DNA of 64,000 nucleotides from assembly GCA_963693085.1 (NCBI GenBank), contig OY856413.1:538178879-538242878 (forward strand). Direction: 5' to 3'. Position numbers and translations under genes: made by a program. Positions 56,064 through 64,000 of the stretch are shown here, in pieces. Positions within the stretch are counted from its first letter, which is position 1. Every line of letters begins with the position of its first letter. A model generated the notes under the pieces. The model did no database searches and was not told where the DNA came from. It saw only the letters and a list, made by a program, of their open reading frames with translations. Source of the stretch: Alisma plantago-aquatica. Its lineage: Eukaryota > Streptophyta > Magnoliopsida > Alismatales > Alismataceae.

Positions 56064-56934
56064 TTATCTTATAACATTTATACCTGAAGTATAGGCGTCC
56101 GTCTCGTCTTTCTTCTTCTTTAGTTCCTCCAGCCAGAGGGGACAATTCCTCTTCCAGTGTCCAGCCTGGTGACAATGTTGACAATTACCTCCCTTCTTTA
56201 TTCCACCTTTAGCCTTGAGGTCTGAATACTTGGGCTTCTGCACACCTGTAGAAATATTCTTATCTTTGCATTTTCCATTAGACTTTCCCTTTGTCTTGTT
56301 GATAATCATCACAAACTTAGGCTTGTATTTCTTCATTTGTGCCTTAGTTGTTCTCAACATGCCCAATAACTCTGTCAACAGCTTGCCAAAGTCACTTCAT
56401 GTTGTAATTCATGACAAACTGACTGTATGACTCTAATACAGACCACAAAATTACATCAGTGAACAACTCTTGACCTAAAGGGGAATCCCAATTTTGACAG
56501 GTTATCCATAAACCCAATGATCTTGAGCACATGACGACCTATTGGATCTCCTTCTACCGTGTTATATTTGAACAATGCTTTTGAGATATCATATATCTCC
56601 TATCTTGCTTGGTCCTGGAACATGTTCCTGAGATGTGTGACCATCTCCATAACTTACATGTTCTCATGTTATCTTTGCAACTCATAGTTCATTGAGAACA
56701 ACATTAGGTATTTGACATCCATGGCATCTTCAATATGCTTCTTGTAAGCATCCATGTCATCCCTGGGAGCATTAGGAAGAGTTCTTCTGGCACTGGCGTC
56801 TCCAACGCATAGAGCTTGAGCTCTTGTGTGAGAACAATTACCAATGTGTCATACTAGTCATGGGAGTTGTTCCCAATTAATTTGTCCTTTTCAAGGACTG
56901 GCCATAGACAAAAGGTGGTGTTGTATGTTGCCAT
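56064..56934 (-). pseudogene. copia C2 gag
   Basis: ATG at 56,934 gives MATYNTTFCLWPVLEKDKL. The middle is frame-broken but shows ELKLYALETPVPEE, GQELFTDVILWSVLESYSQF and VMNYNM. The open frame 56,378-56,064 contains MTELLGMLRTTKAQMKKYKP and an intact CCHC knuckle CQHCHQAGHWKRNC. It packages retrotransposon RNA; inactive because of stops and shifts. Confidence 0.87.
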
Positions 56935-58136
56935 TTGATTTTACAAAAGAATTTGCAATTTTGTTAAAAACTCATTTTCATTTGATTTGATTATAAAACT
57001 TGATGATGTTTATTAGGTATTTAATTCATCATTATCACTATTTTATTCAAATTGATAGCCCTCACATATGAATTTGAGATCTTGTAGTGTACAACCTTCT
57101 AGTGAGCCATGATCCAAAATAATTCAACTATCACCCAGCCAATATGCCAACATCCATAGTCAATCATTAAGGTAGACAACATTTATCAATTACATCATTA
57201 AGGTTGCCTCTAGGCTTAGATGCTCTAAGAATCACCACTTAAGCCTAACCCAATAGCCAACATGATAGATATGCACCCTGTAAGGGCAGAACCTACATAT
57301 CTACCATCACACTTCTACGAGATAGATGGTGCACCATGCAAGGTCATAACCTACGCTTGGTCAATCAAGCTTTTCATGTGTGTTACTAATGGAAAACATC
57401 TTGGAGTTAATATTATATTTGTGGGAGTTTATGTATATATATATACTTTATCCAATCACCACATATATATAGTATGTATCATATACATTCTATATTCCAC
57501 AATGTAAACATGCAATATAAAACAAAAAGTGATGGTTATGGCTATACTACTATATTCCTTAGAGCCACAAGGAATTAATACCACCTAGGTTATCATCACA
57601 TCACATGCATGAACCTGCTGTCGGTGTAGATTTGTTCTTGCCAATCCGGGTTGATCGATTCAACCCTTGAATCGGCATCTCACCTCTTGTTCATCGTCTA
57701 GTCTCCTAAAATGATTGGTTGACCTCTTATCTGACTGGTGTCTAGACTCCTTCCAAGTGGTCGGTTGGACCCACCAACCGGTTGATTCATGCCTCCTGTT
57801 ATATGCCCTGCTTAGTCTTCCAGCTGGTCGTCTCGACACATAAGGCGGTCGGCTTGCCTAATGTGGATCGTCATCTTCATCATTGCATGAAAACAAACTA
57901 TCATATTGCTACTATATCTATTACATGGTAATAGGAAACATTGAGTTACATTTAAGGGGAGAAGGGGTAGGAAAGAATTGACTTTACATTGGGAATAAGA
58001 AGGTGGGGCTCGGTATGCAAACTGAGATAAAATAGGAATGAAACAAACCATTAAATTACACACATATATTTGAGTTATTAGCCATAACCACACTACACAT
58101 CCACTATCAAAACCAATTTTAGAGTGAAGCGTGTAA

Positions 58137-58596
<460 letters not shown>

Positions 58597-58684
<88 letters not shown>
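58597..58684. repeat. (TA)n microsatellite, about 88 bp
   Basis: Pure TA between TIR element copies 2 and 3. Confidence 0.95.
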
Positions 58685-58686
<2 letters not shown>

Positions 58687-59024
58687 GCCCATATTTATTT
58701 CCCGCACGGGTAGCTACCCGCCCACCCTTCCACCCACTTTTTTTGAAAAAAAAATTTCGCAATTGTAGAGGAGCATTTTATCTAGCTCCCCAAAAAATTT
58801 CATCCAAAAATAATATCATTTGTCCCACCAAAATAAAAAAACCCATCCTTATATATATCTGCTGTATATTTTGTACAGAGTTACTCTTTTAGTCGTGTAG
58901 TTACTTTCTTATCACCATAGTTACTTTTTTGACAGCAGAGTTACTTTTGTGGCCAGAAGAGTTACTTTTTTGGCTGCTGGGTAGCAAAATTCCAGGCTAC
59001 CCGCACGGGCAATGAATGAATGCC
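58685..59024 (-). mobile_element. microsatellite-embedded TIR element, copy 3
   Basis: Minus-oriented. The left end CCCGCACGGGTAGC (58,701) and right end GCTACCCGCACGGGCAATG (58,996) are inverted repeats. It carries repeated GAGTTACTTTTTTG units (reverse of AAAAAGTAACTC). The start GGGTAGCCTGGAATTTTGC matches copy 1. Confidence 0.7.
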
Positions 59025-59099
59025 ATATATATATACATATATATGTATATATATATGTATATATGTATATATATGTATGTATATATATGTGTATATATG

Positions 59100-59118
<19 letters not shown>
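59025..59118. repeat. interrupted (TA)n/GTATA microsatellite
   Basis: TA repeats with periodic G substitutions, followed at 59,119 by a (GA)n run. Confidence 0.9.
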
Positions 59119-59138
<20 letters not shown>

Positions 59139-59392
59139 TCAGGCGAGAATACACTTGAGTATATAGATCGCACAAATACACTCAAGTGTGTTTTCATATC
59201 ATGACTATTTTTTGCAAAATGTAAACCATTGATCTTCACCGCCATACTATAACTAGGCTATATACAAATTTTGAGCCCATTTGGATGAGTGGAAGTCACT
59301 CATCCAAGGGCAACAAAATCGACACACAAAACTAATTTGAAATGTATAATTTTTGCGGTCTTTATAACATGACATATATATATATATATAAT
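59119..59392. other. further TA-flanked segment with internal hairpin
   Basis: Starts with (GA)n and ends in a (TA)n tract (59,372-59,390). It contains the perfect inverted repeat ACACTTGAGT (59,151) / ACTCAAGTGT (59,180). It is absent from the homologous place in the C1 leader. Possibly another small non-autonomous insertion. Confidence 0.45.
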
Positions 59393-59426
59393 TTTGGGAT
59401 TATATTTGGTCTTTGATTGGATATGT

Positions 59427-59652
59427 GCATTAAGAAGTTCAAGTATCCATATAGTATGCAATAAATAAATGAAAAAAATAAAAAATCCAATCATATCGAT
59501 TATGTCAAAACATAATAAATTGGCGTGGTTGTGATACCGTTGTTGGGAAATACCGGCAAAGAGTAAGGCATCAGAAATAAATGACAAAAATTAAAAATCC
59601 AATCATATCGATTATGTCAAAACAAAATAAATTGACGTGGTTGTGATACCGT
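59427..59652. repeat. 112-bp tandem duplication across the C2 leader/LTR junction
   Basis: GATACCGTTGTTGGGAAATA occurs at 59,533 and 59,645, each preceded by AATCCAATCATATCGATTAT-type sequence. The LTR end and primer-site region are therefore present twice. Confidence 0.8.
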
Positions 59653-61756
59653 TGTTGGGAAATACAATCATTTATCTATCTATATTCTCATAATAGCAAA
59701 ATTGCATCAATAACTATGATATAGAAAAGATGGTTTAACAAGTTCATACATGGCCTTGGAGAAAGTCCAGTGTGTACAATTCGTTGTAGTGCAACTATAT
59801 TTGAGTTTCTCCTAGACGGTGTCTGTGCAGCTCCTGGTCTTCACCATGGACAACAAACTAGAACAACATCTACAATGACTCCTTGCGGTCTCGCCATAGA
59901 CTGCGGGCTGAAGACATCCTTCCAGTGACAAGAAAAGGCCACCTCACCTCTATGGAAGTCCACACGGACCACCAAAAACTCATGTCATCCTACTAGAATG
60001 AACAAGAAGGAGTTCTCCCTCCCGTTGGTGTACTAGTCACCAACCTAGTCTCCTACAATGATCCTCAGTTGTTCTCTCCCTCGATATCCCTCCCTAGTAA
60101 GGTAGGACTTGCTTAAGCTCTCTTAGTTATGACAACCAGAGAGGACAACAATTATTAGAGCAACTAATTCTCAATTGTGTATGTTGGGAAACCCCCAATG
60201 CTCCTCGATTTATATGATGGGTTAGGGTCAGGGTTCCCAGTCAATGTGAAATGGAAGGGACCAGAAGATCATGTAATATTATACAACCTATGAGTTTTGA
60301 AGCGGTCAGCTAGCAACCAAACCGGTTGGTTGACATGAGACGTTCAGTTCACATAGTGAACCGGTCATTTCTCCATGTTTCCCAATCGCATATGATTTGA
60401 CAATTCAAATCCACTTAATGCACAATATGACATCAACATTAATCCTTAATGTAATCGAATTTCTCCACAAACTGAGTGATCTCACTCACATAAGCTGGTC
60501 ATCTCACTCACCTAACCGGTCAGTTGGTGAGCCGAGCCGGTCAATTCACTGAGTGAACCAATTAGTTGGCTCCTCAATTTGGGCAAAGGTTAGCCAATTC
60601 AATTTCTAATCAGCGTGACACTCCAACTGGCCATCTCAACACTTGAGTCGATCGACGGGTAGTCTAGTCAGCTGATTTGTTGCTTGAATTGACTACCTAA
60701 AAACTTTAGTAATCAATTCAATTATCATTCATGATGAACCCCTCTTCTAGATGATTTCCTATCAGTGTGACCCTATAGGTCCTATATCACATTGGAAGTG
60801 AATGTCCATAACTATCTTATGACATCACAAGCAAAGAGCAGTGCCTAGTCACACATTAGTGCTACCTAAGTGAATGGAAAGTTGGAGAACAACTTCAACC
60901 TACAATATGTGTAAGGTGTTGTATTAATTTTTTAATTCCTTTGTATTTGATATCCAGAATGAACTCAAGGCATGGAATTGGCATCCTCTCAATGTTCAAT
61001 CCATGCTCCTTGAACCTAGAGCAGACTATATGAGATATATGTGACCTCCATATCATATATAATGACTCACACGTGCATGCACATGCATTTCTCAGTCTCT
61101 CTAATTAAGTGTCCATGGATATAAAACTCCTGTAGGAGGGTCAAATCCCATGTACATCACTCATAGTCTATCCCCATGTGTCACAACTACCCAATTATCA
61201 CCTTTATGGAAATCAGTTTTTTAGGGTTACGTTGGATGACGTCAAAGTATACCAAATGACATGTAGTGACTTAAGGTCTAAGAATCACAATCACTATCTT
61301 CACTAAGAAAGACGATTATGACTTACTAAGTACAGTTTCCATGTGTCACTCAGAAGGTGGGTCTGTCTGATACACTGTTCTTTAACACGTATATGTGTGC
61401 TTGGTTTTATATACCATATCATGACTAATGAGATTTTATCATAAATCAACTCATACTCTAGTCCTTTGTGTTATTGTTGTCTATCTACCTTCCACAATAA
61501 CATCTGACCAGGGACATAATAAGAATGTACATACTCTTAACATCTATATGAACTCAGTGTTCAAGTCACGTACTTGAAGAAATACATCATTGAGTAATTT
61601 TCTTTTGTTAGACATTCATTATGTTTCCTCGTTATCTCATAATTGAGTGAATCAGAATGAATTGGAAGCTTGCCTTTGTTATTATTAATCAAATCCTTTA
61701 TGTAATATGTCATCACAATCAACATAAGATTGGCTCTCTGGGCATACTTACCAACA
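59541..61756 (-). repeat. copia C2 5' LTR (right)
   Basis: On the minus strand TGTTGGTAAGTATGCCC to GTATTTCCCAACA. The minus-strand TATA-like ATATAAATCG is near 60,208. It provides the uninterrupted sequence proving the insertions in the other LTR (element I at 60,574; Cassandra at 61,390). The inner boundary is 59,541 or 59,653 because of the tandem duplication. Confidence 0.87.
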
Positions 61757-63407
61757 AATAGTGCATCATACAGATCCACCTTCAGAGTGATACATGTAGA
61801 TCATGGGATGGTAGTCAGAATCAACTATCATAGTGGTAGTGGTGATTTTGGTTGTTAGACCTGAAGTCACTATTTTCTTCACATGTTGTTCGATGTATTT
61901 TGACATCATCCAACGTGACCTTGTATAAGGGTTGCCATAATGGTGGTGCTTGGGTACATTGTGACACAAGGGGATTGAGTGTGAGTGATGTAGATGGGAT
62001 TTGTCCCTCCTATAGGAGATTGATATCTTGGCTACTTGATAAGAGAGACTGAGAAATGTATCACCATACTCATATGAATCAATATATGATATGTGAGCTC
62101 ACATGCATCTCATACAGTCTGCTCTAGTTCAAGGAGCATTGATTGAACATTGAGAGGATGATGATTCCATGCCTTGAGTTCAATCTTAATATCAGAGACA
62201 AAGGAACTATACAATCATGGTAACCTGATCAGGGATTGTAGGTTGAAGTTGTTCTCCAACTTTCCAATTAGTTGGCAAACAATGATGTGTTGCTAGAGAG
62301 CATTCATTCCTTGTGATGTCATAAGTTAGTTATGGACATTCACCGCCAACGTAACTTGGGATCTATAGGGTCACACGCATAGGATGCACCTAGAATAAGA
62401 GTTTATTCATGAATCAAGTTTAACTTGATTACTAAAGTGTTAGGTATTCAATTTAAATAATAATGGCTGAAAATTGACTGACTGGGCTATGAACTGACAT
62501 GTTCAACTGTTGAACCAATTGATTAAAGTGTCAGGTGAATTTACACTACATTGGTAGAACATTGCCTGAACTGGGACATGAACCGACTAGTTTATTTGGT
62601 GGACCGACCAGTTCAAGGTCTAAAATGACAAGTTCAACTTATCAACTGCCTAGTTCAATGATCAATATGATTAGATCAAGGATTGATGTTGACATCATGG
62701 TGCACACTAATTGAATATTGAAAGCCAATGCTATTGTGAATAGGGAAGTAAGTGAACCAAAATGTTCAACTGTTGAACTGATCATTTTACATGTGAACCG
62801 ACTAGTTCAATATTGGCAGCTTCTAGAAAATTCATGAAGTTCCATCTCTTCGACTCCCAGATGATCTAGAAACCCTGACCCTAACCATACTATATAAAAG
62901 GGGGTAGTCAAGGCTTTTAGAGACACAACAATCAGAGCTAACAATTATTGTCCTATCATAGTTTTGGTAATTAGAGAGAGTGAGCAAGTCCTACATGTAA
63001 AAGGGAGGGATAGAAATAGAGAGACAACACATGAGAGTGAATCAATCCTAGTAGCATGATGTTCTAAGGGACAACCACTTCTCATTGGCTCTGGTAGCAC
63101 AATGTCAAGTTTTTGGTGGTCCACGTGGATTATGTAGAGGCATGGAGACTATTTCCATCTGCTAGTTGGATGTCATCAACTGCCGTTTGTAGTGTTGCAC
63201 CAGGAGGTTGTTGTTGATGACTGCTCGAGTGTTGCTTGAAGAAGAAGCACACTGCTGCAAGGATCAGTCATCGGACATGATCCAGGGCTAGGTTATCTCT
63301 TCCTACCTTCTTTTATAGATACATCATTGTTGATGTGATCTACTGGTAATGGAATAGGGACAAAAAAATATTTCCAATGCATTCTCTACCATACATATTC
63401 CCCAAAA
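61757..63407 (+). repeat. copia C1 3' LTR, remaining part
   Basis: Homologous to 37,700-39,245 (for example GACATGAAGTCACTA-like, TATTTTGACATCATCC, TATGATATGTGAGCTCACAT). TATA at 62,891. It ends ATTCCCCAAAA. It follows the C2 5' LTR head to head. Confidence 0.87.
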
Positions 63408-63412
63408 CTTTC
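63408..63412. repeat. right TSD of copia C1 (CTTTC)
   Basis: Matches CTTTT at 37,330-37,334 except for one transition. Confidence 0.6.
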
Positions 63413-63510
63413 TTCTTCACCTTTGATTATATGATAGAGACAATCATAACCCTGTAAGTGATATGTAACATCCCCAATTCGAAGTAAACATCTCTCTCTT
63501 TCCTCTTCTT

Positions 63511-63678
63511 AGTCTATTACAACTATTTACCTTTTAGTATTTGTATTCCCATGTTCTAAGATACATTAGACTTGGTTGAAATCTAATGCCTATTAGTCTA
63601 TTACAACTATTTACCTTTTAGTATTTGTATTCCCATGTTCTAAGATACATTAGACTTGGTTGAAATCTAATGCCTATT
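63511..63678 (+). repeat. 84-bp perfect tandem duplication
   Basis: Two apparently identical copies (63,511-63,594 and 63,595-63,678) starting AGTCTATTACAACTATTTAC. Confidence 0.95.
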
Positions 63679-63905
63679 ACTTATTATTACCCCATGAATG
63701 TTCTATCTCGGAAAGAAAACCCCTAATAATTGAATTATAGGAATTAGTGAGTAATAGCACTAGTGTAATATCTTGACCCTAATAATATACACTATGATAA
63801 CCCTAGGGTATTATAGTGAGATAATTGAAGATAATTCAAAATTATTCACCCTATTTGACCATTTGGATGAATGAAATATCTTAATTAAAAAATAAGTGTT
63901 AACAA

Positions 63906-64000
63906 GATACATACAACACAAATAATATAAAAATGACAAGTGTATAATGGGATACATACAACACAAAAAATATAAAAATGATGAGTGTAAAATGGGATAC
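63906..64000 (+). repeat. 45-bp tandem repeat running off the window
   Basis: Units start GATACATACAACACAAA at 63,906 and 63,951, and a third begins at 63,996. Confidence 0.9.

Larger units (their letters stand above)
63464..64000 (-). repeat. edge of another gypsy-type LTR (partial)
   Basis: TGTAACATCCCCAATTCG resembles the TGTAACACCCC end of LTR A. The block runs off the window and holds the two tandem repeats listed next. No coding. Confidence 0.45.

Noticed and set aside
63464..64000. Further coding sequence at the right edge
   Set aside because: Only AT-rich tandem repeats and an LTR-like end are visible; no frame with recognisable motifs.

Overview
The window looks like heterochromatic, transposon-packed nuclear DNA from a flowering plant. 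The evidence is a chromodomain-bearing Ty3/gypsy element (Tekay-like), Athila-like gypsy elements with a tRNA-Asp-type primer site, plant L1 LINEs with a C-terminal RNase H, Ty1/copia elements, and a Cassandra-type TRIM whose LTRs contain 5S-rRNA-derived sequence. The DNA is AT-rich and CpG-poor apart from a short island near 31.2-31.9 kb. I found no intact host protein gene, no rRNA or tRNA gene proper and no CRISPR. Nearly every open frame belongs to a transposable element or is a chance frame inside an LTR.

Region 1 (1-25,100) is a nest of retrotransposons. A decayed copia element (copia D, + strand) is split between codons at 926/19,298 by gypsy element A (- strand, about 3-kb LTRs). A carries only gag and is itself split by gypsy chromovirus B (+ strand; 4,479-15,494; perfect TSD ATCTT; gag, protease, RT, RNase H, integrase and chromodomain all recognisable, pol broken by nine stops). 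By hand count the LTR pairs differ by about 13% (A) and about 3% (B), matching the insertion order. An internally deleted Athila-like element (E, - strand, 20,578-25,098) follows.

Region 2 (25,100-37,330) holds a 15-bp minisatellite, a LINE remnant, a roughly 4-kb probable solo gypsy LTR (F), a CpG-rich unclassified island, a 4-kb 5'-truncated LINE with an 11-bp TSD (G), and a short LINE fragment with a 13-bp TSD (H).

Region 3 (37,335-63,407) is one copia element (C1, +). Its 3' LTR was entered by a related copia in the opposite orientation (C2, -, 44,403-61,756). C2's own 3' LTR was then hit by an Athila-like element (I, +, 45,350-51,531) and by a Cassandra element (51,991-52,880, TSD ATATG). 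C1 and C2 LTRs now sit head to head at 61,756/61,757 as a large inverted repeat. The leaders of C1 and C2 contain three copies of a roughly 330-bp terminal-inverted-repeat element embedded in TA/CT microsatellites (Micron-like). This and the duplicated polypurine-tract-like motifs of the Athila-like elements are the most novel-looking items.

The last 540 bp are the edge of another gypsy-type LTR with two tandem repeats. All of this appears to be dead or non-autonomous. The biological interest lies in nesting order, deamination-type decay, LTR regulatory arrays and small parasitic elements rather than in host genes.
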